A DNA stretch of 64,000 nt from Brienomyrus brachyistius (Eukaryota > Chordata > Actinopteri > Osteoglossiformes > Mormyridae). Location of the stretch: contig NC_064552.1 of the NCBI RefSeq assembly GCF_023856365.1, positions 372,001 through 436,000 on the forward strand, given 5' to 3'. Of the stretch, positions 45,921 through 57,596 are shown one piece after another. The position numbers were made by a program, and so were the translations under genes. Below the pieces are notes generated by a model. That model was not told the DNA's origin and did no database searches. It saw only the letters and a list, made by a program, of their open reading frames with translations. The stretch's first letter is position 1. Every line of letters starts with the position of its first letter.

Positions 45921-46220
45921 CAGGGACGGATTACGGACCGGGCCAGCGGGGCTGCTGCCCAGGGGCCCTTGGGGTGCAGGGGGCCCATGGGGCCCCTAGC
46001 CCAAAACAATTTGCAACGCTTATCAACAATGTATTTTCGTTTGTCTGTTTTAGAGGGCCTACATTCTTTGATCCTCTGCCCACAAGGGTCCCTGACCCTA
46101 TAGGGAGGGCTTTTGGCTGCCAAGGGCCCTTGAATTGTGGTGGTTGTGGTGCTGGTGCTGGTGGGGGGGGTCTCGCGAACGTTTTGCCCAGGGGCCCACA
46201 CAACCCATAATCCGTCCCTG
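45921..46220. mobile_element. hAT-type MITE, 300 bp, with 8-bp target duplication
   Basis: The left end CAGGGACGGATTACGG (45921-45936) pairs with the right end, whose reverse complement is CAGGGACGGATTATGG (46205-46220), one mismatch in 16. The flanking octamers GGGTGGCT (45913-45920) and GGGTCGCT (46221-46228) differ at one position, as expected of a hAT insertion. The inside is GC-rich near the ends and has no transposase; ORFs across it are artefacts. Non-autonomous. Confidence 0.88.
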
Positions 46221-46715
46221 GGGTCGCTACATAGTTTTATATGAAATTACTTGTTTGTTTTGCATAAAGGTCACAGTTCCTGTTGTGTGGTGAGAAAGCA
46301 ACACACGAAAGTGGCCAAGCGCTACGAAAGTTTCCGGTCGAGATGGCCCAGGAACTTTAACCAGGAACTTGGAACCAGGAACTAGGTTCCTGGACTGACA
46401 TTCAGGCAGGATGTTACATGAGTTTTGATTTCCTCCCCAAGTGTTACACCCACACTTTAACTTTTCTTCTTTTGAATTTAAATGGAAATCGTAGCATTCA
46501 AGTGTTGCATAAATTGTTGCTGCTGAGTTGCAGCCTGCTGTTGTATCTACTTGTTCCTATTAGGTGTAAAAGATGTGTGTCTGTACTGTCTGCTGTCAGC
46601 ATCTGCATTAAGTTTGTAACAAGCGAAAAGCTGTATTTGCCAAAGTGTTCTCTTCTCCTGTGCTTTTATTAATGATGCCATCAGTGATTAGTCGACGTCG
46701 ACTCAACCTTCATGA
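46221..46715. other. intronic sequence, nothing recognised
   Basis: Unique-looking. A small cluster of CCAGGAACTT and GAACCAGGAACT phrases, with an inverted GTTCCTGG, lies at 46349-46394. Confidence 0.4.
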
Positions 46716-47110
46716 CATACAGTGCTGTACAATAGTCTTAAGCAGCCAAAGAAAAGTGTTTAAATGATCTTCATGTGAGTGTAAAACTATGGTATCATGC
46801 TTGTCAGGGTTTTAGCTTAGCTATTGAAACATTTCTGCTAAAATAAGCCCAGTATTTTCCGTAATAATCACGTACAGCCATATATTTTTTTAATTTGACA
46901 AGCACACCTAATATAGCTATTCAGTATGTCACTGACTTTAATTAGTTAAGTGAGCTAGTGGTGGAGTTTAATAAGTGCATGGAATAGCTGAGGTGCCCCT
47001 GAAGAGAGGTTTGGAAATTGAAGAGGTGTTCATCTAGCCGTCCAACAAGATATCATTAACTTTTTGGAGAACAAGAAATTCTTACTAGTGTTTATTGTGT
47101 AACACTTCAG
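46716..47110. mobile_element. Tc1-like element fragment
   Basis: ATACAGTGCTGTACAATAGT (46717-46736) followed by CTTAAGCAGC resembles the terminal repeat of fish Tc1-like elements (CAGTGCTGTGCAAAAGTCTTAGGCA type). Downstream text such as GAGGTTTGGAAATTGAAGAGGTGTTCAT fits the non-coding part of such an element. The opposite end and transposase are missing. Confidence 0.55.
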
Positions 47111-48410
47111 TTCTACGTGTATGTTGTAATGCTAAAGTACCCTGGCACTGCAATACCCCCTCCTGCCACCAGGTGTTCTGCTGCTGCTCGGACCTTTGGC
47201 ATCCATAGCTGTCTTTAGTACTCTAGCCACTAAATGTTTTTGCTGTATTCACATTGAGTTTAATGTATGTTATAAAGCATAACGGTTTGTCACAGGTCGA
47301 GGTTTGGGTCAGGGATAGGGTAAAGCAGGCAGAGAGGCAGAAATGTTCCCATTGACAGGTTAGGGTGTGCAGTCATCCTGTAGGGCCTCCCAGCCCAAAA
47401 AAAAAAGAATTACATCCCTAGTTGATATCTCCCCTCCTGCCGCTGTGAATGAATCCTTTACAAATCAGTCGGAAAAGTCCATTTTACTGATTCAGTGTTA
47501 AGTTTGGAAGTGCAGCTTTCTGAGCAGGCAGCCTCTTCAAAGGGATCCAATGGTCCAACAGTCTAATCCGCAGGTTTCAAGGCCGTTGCAGCTGCCTTCC
47601 TTCTGCAGTGAGCCATTATTATGTCTGTGAGGGCAACATGACAGCGCCCCCTATCGCCGGAGTATGCGCCGGGGGTCCCCTTGCGGAAGCGGCTCGGCAT
47701 GCGGGGCGTCCCTGTGCGTGCGGCCTGGCAGCAGCATTAGCATAAAGGCGGTGGCTCTTTGTTTGGGATTCTCAAAGGTGCATCAGGCACGCTGCTTAAC
47801 GCAGTGTGACAGAGGTGATGTCTGAATGAATCATTCATGCTCTCTCACATGGCCGTCCCCTGAAAAATTCATAACACGATGTATTTTCTTTCTTTCTTTC
47901 TGATTAGAGTATGAGCAGAGTGTGCATGTTTATTTGTGGCCCAAAGAGGGTCATCTTTGTGCCCTAAAAGGAAGCAGCCCTCGTTGACGCCTACCTGTCT
48001 CGCTGCCACCGTGCATCATGCGCGCTTGTGAATATTGCAACGTGTGTCAGTAATATAGTGCTTCTGTTTGCATTTCATTATTTTGTTCATTGTGTCTTGC
48101 TTTCCATAATAATAGCTGCATTGCTCGTTAGTCCTTTGACCTCAAGATAGGGGAACATCATCAATATACGGGCTTCTGCATCCTGCTTTGTATGAACTTC
48201 CATCAGTAAAAATAGTTAAGTCAATGCACTATTTTTTTGGCTTTTTTTATATGTAAAGAGTACATTTATCATATCTGTTTTCATTTGGCTGCTCCGGCTG
48301 CCTCCCTCAATCCAATAAACACTGTGAGGTCCACTGGCATCTCTCTGTTACTCTCGGCATGCATGAGTGTGTTCTGTGTGACTATAGGCTTTCCTCCCTG
48401 TGGTCTGCTG
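47111..48410. other. intronic sequence; candidate regulatory DNA at 47640-47850
   Basis: 47640-47850 is mixed-composition single-copy sequence with TGAATGAATCATTCATGC (47823-47840), an inverted repeat around TGAATGA/TCATTCA. A TTTC tetranucleotide run lies at 47887-47901. Nothing else supported. Confidence 0.35.
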
Positions 48411-51056
48411 TGTGCTGCCCGGCTTCCCATCCGCGGTGTCCCCTTGCCGTCTGCACCATACTGCCCGGCTTCCCATCCGCGGTGTCCCCTTGCCGTCTGC
48501 ACCATACTGCCCGGCTTCCCATCCGCGGTGTCCCCTTGCCGTCTGCACCATACTGCCCGGCTTCCCAACCGCGGTGTCCCCTTGCCGTCTGCACCATACT
48601 GCCCGGCTTCCCATCCGCGGTGTCCCCTTGCCATCTGCACCATACTGCCCGGCTTCCCATCCGCGGTGTCCCCTTGCCGTCTGCACCATACTGCCCGGCT
48701 TCCCATCCGCGGTGTCCCCTTGCCGTCTGCACCATACTGCCCGGCTTCCCATCCGCGGTGTCCCCTTGCCGTCTGCACCATACTGCCCGGCTTCCCAACC
48801 GCGGTGTCCCCTTGCCGTCTGCACCATACTGCCCGGCTTCCCATCCGCGGTGTCCCCTTGCCGTCTGCACCATACTGCCCGGCTTCCCATCCGCGGTGTC
48901 CCCTTGCCGTCTGCACCATACTGCCCGGCTTCCCAACCGCGGTGTCCCCTTGCCGTCTGCACCATACTGCCCGGCTTCCCATCCGCGGTGTCCCCTTGCC
49001 GTCTGCACCATACTGCCCGGCTTCCCATCCGCGGTGTCCCCTTGCCGTCTGCACCATACTGCCCGGCTTCCCATCCGCGGTGTCCCCTTGCCGTCTGCAC
49101 CATACTGCCCGGCTTCCCATCCGCGGTGTCCCCTTGCAGTCTGCACCATACTGCCCGGCTTCCCATCCATGGTGTCCCCTTGCCGTCTGCACCATACTGC
49201 CCGGCTTCCCATCCGCGGTGTCCCCTTGCCGTCTGCACCATACTGCCCGGCTTCCCATCCGCGGTGTCCCCTTGCCGTCTGCACCATACTGCCCGGCTTC
49301 CCATCCGCGGTGTCCCCTTGCCGTCTGCACCATACTGCCCGGCTTCCCATCCGCGGTGTCCCCTTGCCGTCTGCACCATACTGCCCGGCTTCCCATCCGC
49401 GGTGTCCCCTTGCCGTCTGCACCATACTGCCCGGCTTCCCATCCGCGGTGTCCCCTTGCCGTCTGCACCATACTGCCCGGCTTCCCATCCGCGGTGTCCC
49501 CTTGCCGTCTGCACCATACTGCCCGGCTTCCCATCCGCGGTGTCCCCTTGCCGTCTGCACCATACTGCCCGGCTTCCCATCCGCGGTGTCCCCTTGCCGT
49601 CTGCACCATACTGCCCGGCTTCCCATCCGCGGTGTCCCCTTGCCGTCTGCACCATACTGCCCGGCTTCCCATCCGCGGTGTCCCCTTGCCGTCTGCACCA
49701 TACTGCCCGGCTTCCCATCCATGGTGTCCCCTTGCCGTCTGCACCATACTGCCCGGCTTCCCATCCATGGTGTCCCCTTGCCGTCTGCACCATACTGCCC
49801 GGCTTCCCATCCATGGTGTCCCACTGTTGTCCGCACGGTGCTGCTTGGCTTCCCATTTACAGTGTCCCCCTGCCGTCTGCACCATATCGCAAGACTTCCC
49901 TCCCATGGTGTCTCACTATCATCTGCACTGTGCTGCCTGGCTTCCTGTCCCCGGTGTCCCCCTGCCATCTGCATCGTGCTGTCTGACTTCCTGTCCCCGG
50001 TGTCCCCCTGCCATCTACATCGTGCTGTCTGGCTTCCTGTCCCCGGTGTCCCCCTGCCGTCTGCATCGTGCTGTCTGGCTTCCTGTCCCCGGTGTCCCCC
50101 TGCCGTCTGCATCGTGCTGTCTGACTTCCTGTCCCCGGTGTCCCCCTGCCATCTACATCGTGCTGTCTGACTTCCTGTCCCCGGTGTCCCCCTGCCATCT
50201 ACATCGTGCTGTCTGGCTTCCTGTCCCCGGTGTCCCCCTGCCATCTGCATTGAGCTGTCTGGCTTCTATCCCCGGTGTCCCCCTGCTGTCCGCACTGTGC
50301 TGCCTGGCTTCCTGTTCCTGGTGTCCCCCTGCCGTCCGCACTGTGCTGTCTGGCTTCTATCCCCGGTGTCCCCCTGCTGTCCGCACTGTGCTGCCTGGCT
50401 TCCTGTCCCCGGTGTCCCCCTGCCGTTTGCACTGTGCTGCCTGGCTTCTATCCCCGGTGTCCCCCTGCCATCTGCATTGAGCTGTCTGGCTTCTATCCCC
50501 GGTGTCCCCCTGCTGTCCGCACTGTGCTGCCTGGCTTCCTGTTCCTGGTGTCCCCCTGCCATCCACACTGTATTGCCTGACTTCCTGTCCCCGGTGTCCC
50601 CCTGCCGTCCACACTGTGCTGCCTGGCTTCTATCCCCGGTGTCCCCCTGCTGTCCGCACTGTGCTGCCTGGCTTCCTGTCCCCGGTGTCCCCCTGCCATC
50701 CACACTGTATTGCCTGACTTCCTGTCCCCGGTGTCCCCCTGCCGTCCACACTGTGCTGCCTGGCTTCCTGTCCCTGGTGTCCCCCTGCCGTCCGCACTGT
50801 GCTGCCTGGCTTCCTGTCCCTGGTGTCCCCCTGCCGTCCGCACTGTGCTGCCTGGCTTCCTGTCCCCGGTGTCCCCCTGCCATCTGCATTGAGCTGTCTG
50901 GCTTCCTGTCCCCGGTGTCCCCCTGCCGTCCACACTGTGCTGCCTGGCTTCCTGTCCCCGGTGTCCCCCTGCCGTCCGCACTGTGCTGCCTGGCTTCCTG
51001 TCCCCGGTGTCCCCCTGCCATCCACACTGTATTGCCTGACTTCCTGTCCCCGGTGT
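48411..51056. repeat. 46-bp minisatellite, about 57 copies in two subfamilies
   Basis: From 48411 to about 49820 the unit is CTTCCCATCCGCGGTGTCCC, CTTGCCGTCTGCACCATACT, GCCCGG, about 30 nearly perfect copies, most with a SacII palindrome (CCGCGG). From about 49930 to 51056 a related unit is used: CTTCCTGTCCCCGGTGTCCC, CCTGCCGTCCGCACTGTGCT, GCCTGG, with 44-bp versions (CTTCTATCCCCGG). 49820-49930 is a diverged junction. It is the largest array in the window. ORFs of up to 747 codons are open in all + frames and on the minus strand and are not genes. Confidence 0.97.
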
Positions 51057-51854
51057 TCCCATGGCCTACAGGCCCCCCATTACTATATTAGCAATACCTA
51101 GCTACAAAATGTATGTATAGGCACAAATCAATCCCTCCATTTCAGTTTTTATTCTTATTACGGGTCTGAGGTTGCATTGACCATAAGCTTGCAGAAAGCA
51201 GTTTGTTGGCATATCTACAAGTGTTAATAGTATTGATTGCAAGTGTTAAATTGGGGGCTTTAAGTAAGCGAGTCATTGGTTTGTGTTTCCACTATGAAAT
51301 GAACATTCTCTCTGCAGCACATTTGTTCCAGACTCTGATTGTTTCATGGTTTGCCAAACTTGCTGCATGCTCTCTGATTGGTCCATGTCACCCCACACTC
51401 TATGGACACCCTTCCATTAGCCTGCCCCAGTCCTGTGCCCTGATGCTAATTGAGATGAGCTCTTTCCTGACCGAAGAGTGAGACTATTGGACCAAGCAGG
51501 TTTCCTTTCTCCAGGGGGTAGGAGAGCACTAGGGAGGGAGTTTCAACTTGGCAGATGGATGGTGAAAATGAGCAGCATCTCCTTCTCCGACATTCCCTTC
51601 AGTGCTCCTCCTCTGTCTCTGTATGGCTCACAGCCCTTATGCCTAGTGACTGATGGCAGTGCTTCTTGACCTGGGCAACTCTGTGCAGAGTGACTGAAGC
51701 CAGGAGTGGTACTTCATCACCCTTAGCCTTTAGCTGCTTAGCATTTTGTTCGCATTCGCTCAGTTTTACCTTTTTAAGCAGTTTGACTGTTTCACTGGCG
51801 TCCACTTTACCTAACAATATGCTAAATGATCCAATGGCGGAAAGTCAAGCCAGC
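51057..51854. other. intronic sequence, nothing recognised
   Basis: Unique-looking spacer between arrays. Confidence 0.4.
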
Positions 51855-52560
51855 TTGGGAGAATCCGAGAGAGCTCTTAGGAGCTGACTGCTCACCCAGC
51901 TTGGGAGAATCCGAGAGATCTCCCTCTTAGGATCTGACTGCTCACCCAGCTTGGGAGAATCCGAGATATCCCTCTTAGGAGCTGACTGCTCACCCAGCTT
52001 GGGAGAATCCGAGAGATCCCTCTTAGGAGCTGACTGCTCACCCAGCTTGGGAGAATCTGAGAGATCCCTCTTAGGAGCTGACTGCTCACCCAGCTTGGGA
52101 GAATCCGAGAGAGCTCTCAGGAGCTAACTGCTCACCCAGCTTGGGAGAATCAGAGAGATCCCTCTTAGGAGCTGACTGCTCACCCAGCTTGGGAGAATCC
52201 AAGAGATCCCTCTTAGGAGCTGACTGCTCACCCAGCTTGGGAGAATCCGAGAGATCCCTCTTAGGAGCTGACTGCTCACCCAGCTTGGGAGAATCCGAGA
52301 GATCCCTCTTAGGAGCTGACTGCTCACCCAGCTTGGGAGAATCCGAGAGAGCTCTCGGGAGCTGACTGCTCACCCAGCTTGGGGGAATCCGAGAGAGCTC
52401 TCGGGAGCTGACTGCTCACCCAGCTTGGGGGAATCCGAGAGATCCCTCTTAGGAGCTGACTGCTCACCCAGCTTGGGAGAATCCGAGAGAGCTCTCGGGA
52501 GCTGACTGCTCACCCAGCTTGGGGGAATCCGAGAGAGCTCTGAAGAGCTGGCTGCTCACC
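51855..52560. repeat. 46-48-bp minisatellite, about 15 copies
   Basis: The unit is GGAGCTGACTGCTCACCCAG, CTTGGGAGAATCCGAGAGA, followed by TCCCTCTTA or GCTCTCG. The two endings (a dimorphic 7-9-bp segment) alternate along the array, giving 46- and 48-bp units. Both edges carry diverged copies. Confidence 0.96.
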
Positions 52561-52713
52561 TTCAGTAGGTGCTGTGAAAATGTGACCTTACAGAGCACCT
52601 TGGCCATTTTATTTTTAATTGCATGTTTTTTCAGGATGTAACAATTTCAGTGATTAAACCAGCATTACTTCTGCCATCATCATATCTTATAGTTAACTTA
52701 CTTGGACTTATAT
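52561..52713. other. intronic spacer
   Basis: Short AT-rich spacer between a minisatellite and a MITE. Confidence 0.4.
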
Positions 52714-52903
52714 CAGGAGTGGGCAGTCTTTTCTGCAAAGGACCAATGTGTATGCAGCATTTTGGGATAACAGGTCAGCTGTTTAAGCCCAGGTGAGAGG
52801 ACTTTTCAGCTAATCAGTCCTCTAATTACTAATCTAATTAGGGAGTTGCAGCAAAAAGCCTGCAGACACAGCGGCCCAATCTGGATAAGACTGCCCACCC
52901 CTG
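52714..52903. mobile_element. hAT-type MITE, 190 bp
   Basis: CAGGAGTGGGCAGTCTT (52714-52730) and the reverse complement of the right end, CAGGGGTGGGCAGTCTT (52887-52903), form a 17-bp inverted repeat with one mismatch. The flanking octamers ACTTATAT and GCTTATGT share 6 of 8 bases. The sequence matches the fish hAT MITE pattern that I know (GGGTGGGCAATCTTATCC... type). No ORF. Confidence 0.85.
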
Positions 52904-52948
52904 GCTTATGTCATACATTCATAGTCTGTGTTTGTGACTGTTACAACC

Positions 52949-54489
52949 GGGTCTCAGGTACAGAGGGGGGCGACGTTAGTGACTGGGCTCCGGGTACAGA
53001 CGGTGGGGTACCGGCCATAACGGGGCCCCGGGTACAGATGATGGGGTGTTGGAGGCGACCAGGTACAGAGCGTGGGGTGTCAGCGACTAAGGGGCCCCTG
53101 GGTACAGGGGGTGGGGTGTCAGAGATGACTGGGCCCGGGTACAGAGCGTGGGGTGTCAGCAACGACGGGACCCCGGGTATAGGCGGCAGGGTCTCAGCGA
53201 CTAAGGGGCCCTGAGTACAGGGGGTGGGGTGTCAGAGATGACTGGGCCCGGGTACAGAGCGTGGGGTGTCAGCAACGACGGGACCCCGGGTATAGGCGGC
53301 AGGGTGTCAGCGACTAAGGGGCCCCCGGGTACAGGGGGTGGGGTGTCAGCGACTAAGGGGCCCCCGGGTACAGGGGGTGGGGTGTCAGCGACTAAGGGGC
53401 CCCCGGGTACAGGGGGTGGGGTGTCAGCGACTAAGGGGCCCCTGGGTACAGGGGGCGGGGTGTCAGAGACAACGGGGCCCAGGTACAGAGTGTGAGGTGT
53501 CAGCAACGACAGGACCCCGGGTATAAGCGGCAGAGTGTCAGCAACAAAGGGGCCCTGAGTACAGGGGGCGGATTGTCAAAGACAATGGGGCCCAGGTACA
53601 GAGTGTGGGGTGTCAGCAATGACGGGACCCCGGGTATAGGCGGCAGGGTGTCAGCAACAAAGGGGCCCTGAGTACAGGGGGCGGATTGTCAAAGACAATG
53701 GGGCCCCGGGTACAGAGCATGGGGTGTCAGCGACAAAGGGGCCCCGGGTATAGGCGGCATGGTGTCAGAGACAATGGGGCCCCAAGTACAGGCGGCGGGG
53801 TGGCAGAGACAATGGGGCCCCGGGTACAGGGGGCGGGGTGTCAGCAACAAAGGGGCCCTGAGTACAGGGGGCGGATTGTCAAAGACAATGGGGCCCCGGG
53901 TATAGGCGGCAGGGTGTCAGCGACTAAGGGGCCCCGGGTACAGGGGGCGGGGTGTCAGAGACGACCGGGCCCAGGTACAGAGTGTGGGGTGTCAGCAACG
54001 ACGGGACCCCGGGTATAGGTGGCATGGTGTCAGCAACAAAGGGGCCCTGAGTACAGGGGGCGGATTGTCAAAGACAATGGGGCCCCGGGTATAGGCGGCA
54101 GGGTGTCAGCGACTAAGGGGCCCCGGGTACAGGGGGCAGAGTGTCAGCGACTAAGGGGCCCCGGGTACAGGGGGCAGAGTGTCAGCGACTAAGGGGCCCC
54201 GGGTACAGGGGGCAGAGTGTCAGCGACTAAGGGGCCCCGGGTACAGGGGGCGGGGTGTCAGCGACTATGGGGCCCCGGGTACAGGGGGCGGGGTGTCAGC
54301 GACTATGGGGCCCCGGGTACAGGGGGCGGGGTGTCAGCGACTAAGGGGCCCCGGGTACAGGGGGCGGGGTGTCAGCGACTATGGGGCCCCGGGTACAGGG
54401 GGCGGGGTGTCAGCGACTATGGGGCCCCGGGTACAGGGGGCGGGGTGTCAGCGACTAAGGGGCCCCGGGTACAGGCGCCGGGTTGTCAG
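52949..54489. repeat. GC-rich 37-38-bp minisatellite, about 40 copies
   Basis: The unit is GGGGCCCCGGGTACAGGGGG, then CGGGGTGTCAGCGACTAA. Several unit types (GTATAGGCGGCAGGGTGTCA; GTACAGAGCGTGGGGTGTCA; GTACAGGGGGCGGATTGTCA) recur in ordered blocks of about 110-150 bp in the middle. The right end (54115-54480) is a nearly homogeneous run. GGGGCCCC and CCCGGG palindromes and G-runs recur in nearly every unit. Confidence 0.96.
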
Positions 54490-55333
54490 TAGCGGCAACT
54501 GGGCCCTAGGTGTACACTCTATACTCCCAGTCCTCAGGTAGCACATGGCCATGATCTCCAAAAGCACCAAAGCTGCCTCTGAACGGTGCCTGCCCCAGCC
54601 TGGGGAGCTCATTAAAGTAGCTCACCCTGACATGCATTTAATCCATTTTTCATACACAGATGTATAAAAACAGGCCTGATCATGGCAAATTTCAGCTTGC
54701 ACTTTAGTATCAGAATGAGAGCACTGCTCATGCTGCTGTTAAATTCCTGCACTTACAGTATGGGGCATATGGCAGTAAGGCCTCGTGGAAACCCTGCAAA
54801 TGTGTCTTTTGTGCATATTAGGGCACCGACAGTGGATCTCCCCGTAGTGGCCTCTTTAGCATGTGTTTGTATGTGTGTGTGTGTGTCTGTGCATGTCTGT
54901 GTTTGTGTTCTGTGTCTGTCTCTTCCTCTGTGTGTGTCTCTCTGGGAATGTGTGTCAGTCTGTAAAACAATCTCTAGACTTCTCTGAGGGTCCTGCTACT
55001 GGCTTTCTGGGACTGCCTCCCCGCCCAACTGTGCCAGCCTCGCCCGGCCTCTGTGCCCCAGCCCACTGGCCCCTGTCAGCACTGGCTCTGGCTGGCCAGG
55101 TCCTGTGGCGAAGCACGGGGCTGTCACGCGTCAACATTCATTAGGCTCACGGCATGGCTGGCAGGGACAGGCGCCATCACGCTTAACCCTTTCAGGCCTG
55201 GGGGGTGGGAAGGGGGAAGCTGCTTTGTGGTTGTGTTTCTGCATGATCCAGGATGGTGGCGCTGTCTTGCTGAGGCAGCATGCCTCTGTGAGTCAGGCTT
55301 TCCCCCTATGCTTTCAGTAATAGAATCTGCTGC
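54490..55333. other. intronic sequence with a short GT-rich patch
   Basis: TGTGTGTGTGTGTCTGTGCA and similar GT-rich text at 54862-54960. Remainder unique-looking. Confidence 0.4.
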
Positions 55334-56715
55334 CTGTGGTTGGGTTTGAAGCCACACAGCACGCAGCCGGGTTTGAACCCAAGCATAATCCCACTGAAAT
55401 AAGCAGCCACTGCATGCGGCCAGGTTTGAATCCAAGTATAATCCCACTGAAATATGCAGCCGCCGCACACGGCCGGGTTTGAACCCAATCATAATCCCAC
55501 TGAAATAAGCAGCCACTGCATGTGGCCAGGTTTGACCCCAAGCATATTCCCACTGAATTAAGCAGCCGCCGCATGTGGCCGGGTTTGAACCCAAGCATAA
55601 TCCCACTGAAATAAGCAGCCACCGCATGTGGCCGGGTTTGAACCCAAGCATATTCCCACTGAAATAAGCAGCCTCCGCATGCGGCTGGGTTTGAACCCAA
55701 GCATAATCCCACTGAATTAAGCAGCCACCGCATGCGGCTGGGTTTGAACCCAATCATATTCCCACTGAATTAAGCAGCCGCCGCATACGGCCGGGTTTGA
55801 ACCCAAGCATAATCCCACTGAAATAAGCAGCCACCGCATGTGGCCGGGTTTGAACCCAAGCATATTCCCACTGAAATAAGCAGCCTCCGCATGCGGCTGG
55901 GTTTGAACCCAATCATATTCCCACTGAATTAAGCAGCTGCCGCACACGGCCGGGTTTGAACCCAAGCATAATCCCACTGAAATAAGCAGCCACCGCATGT
56001 GGCCGGGTTTGAACCCAAGCATATTCCCACTGAAATAAGCAGCCTCCGCATGCGGCTGGGTTTGAACCCAATCATATTCCCACTGAATTAAGCAGCCACC
56101 GCATGCGGCTGGGTTTGAACCCAATCATATTCCCACTGAATTAAGCAGCCGCCGCACACGGCCGGGTTTGAACCCAAGCATAATCCCACTGAATTAAGCA
56201 GCCGCCACATGCGGCCGGGTTTGAACCCAAGCATATTCCCACTGAATTAAGCAGCCGCCGCACATGGCCAGGTTTGAATCCAAGTATAATCCCACTGAAA
56301 TAAGCAGCCACCGCACATGGCCGGGTTTGAACCCAATCATATTCCCACTGAATTAAGCAGCCGCCACATGCGGCCAGGTTTGAACCCAATCATATTCCCA
56401 CTGAATTAAGCAGCCGCCGCATGCGGCCAGGTTTGAACCCAAGCATATTCCCACTGAATTAAGCAGCAGCCGCTGCCACACACAGCCGGGTTTGAACCCA
56501 ATAATATTCCCACTGAAATAAGCAGCTGTCACAGCCATCCAGGTTGGATCCCGGGCTCTTTCCCACTGAATTAAGCAGCTGCCACACGCCAGCAGGTCCA
56601 AACCTGGGCTCGTTCTTGCTGAATTACATAGTTGCTTCAGGGGACTGGGTTCGAACCTGGGCTTGTTCCTACTGAATTAAGCAGCTGCTGCATGCGGCTG
56701 GGGCTCGAACCTGCT
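55334..56715. repeat. 51-53-bp minisatellite, about 26 copies, with palindromic and B-box-like parts
   Basis: The unit is GCCGGGTTTGAACCCAAGCA, TATTCCCACTGAATTAAGCA, then GCCGCCGCATGCG. Two dimorphic sites (AAGCATAAT/ATCATATT and GAAATAAG/GAATTAAG) shuffle along the array. GGGTT and AACCC can pair, and CCGCATGCGG is a palindrome. The right edge (56515-56715) is diverged and contains GGTTCGAACC (56648-56657), a perfect tRNA-type B-box core. ORFs on the minus strand are artefacts. Confidence 0.95.
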
Positions 56716-57596
56716 TGGCACTGCTGTCATTTTTAGCATGTCAAACACAACCTTCTGCACTCATCTCGGATGCCCTTAAGTGTTTTGTCTGAAGCCTCAG
56801 TCGCATCTCCAGATCCACACAAAGAGGCTGGAAGCGTCATTTCAGGGAATCCTGCGTTGAGTCCCGATCCTCCGCCACCATCAGCCGCCAGACAACGTGA
56901 AATAGGTCGTCTCTCCGCGCCTCATGCTCTGGTGTGTTATTACCATCCTGCTGATAGATTCCAGCAGCCACATGGAGGCCAGGAAGAGCTCAGCTCCGCA
57001 GACATGCCAAGCAGCTTCAAAACAGGCAGCAGAAGCGTGACACTGGCGAATAGATTAGAGGTGGATAAGAGCAGGAGGCGGGTGGGACGGCAGCTCTCTT
57101 CCCTCTGCAGCCATGATACTGTGTCCTTTATGAATAATGAATCTGATGGCCCCGCACGCTCAGAACTTAGATGACATTAGTTCTGCCATGTCTAAAAAGT
57201 TAGATATGCTTCATTAGTGCGCTGGGGGGTTAATGAGGGGCTTATCTGCAGCGTGATTGACGCCGATGCAGCGCTTGTGTCGTGTTCTTTCCGCACGGAC
57301 ATGACATGTTTTCCATGCAAGACATTTGCAGTCCGCAGCTAAGCCCAAAATGCGATACCTGGGCCCTTGAGCACCTATGAATGCCCTAAACAGCATGGGA
57401 ATGCCGCCTGCCAGATGTTGTCCACTGCTTCCTTGGAGGGTCTCTGCGACGCACTCCCTCTTTCCCGGTCTTTGTTCTCCCGAGTCATGTGTTCGTTCCT
57501 TATTACCAGTTCAGAGGCAAGAGGCAAACAACTTAGTATTGAGATAATTTTCAGAATTATTTGGCAGCATGTGGCAGTATTAGTAAGCCCGTGAAG
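56716..57596. other. intronic sequence; candidate regulatory DNA at 57100-57340
   Basis: Unique-looking. The 57100-57340 part contains AT-rich homeodomain-like cores (CATTAGTGCGC, GGGTTAATGAGG) and GCGTGATTGACGCC. Candidate only. The 134-codon ORF at 56770-57174 has no recognisable motif. Confidence 0.35.

Noticed and set aside
48237..50480. 747-codon ORF (and 500-620-codon ORFs in other frames on both strands) as a repetitive protein gene
   Set aside because: The 46-bp unit is not a multiple of 3 and happens to lack stops in several frames on both strands, so all are open at once. They lie inside a vti1a intron with no splice or domain evidence.
55334..56715. Cluster of tRNA genes (GGTTTGAACC looks like a T-arm)
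   Set aside because: No acceptor stem, D-arm or anticodon arm at the right spacing; units are only 51-53 bp.
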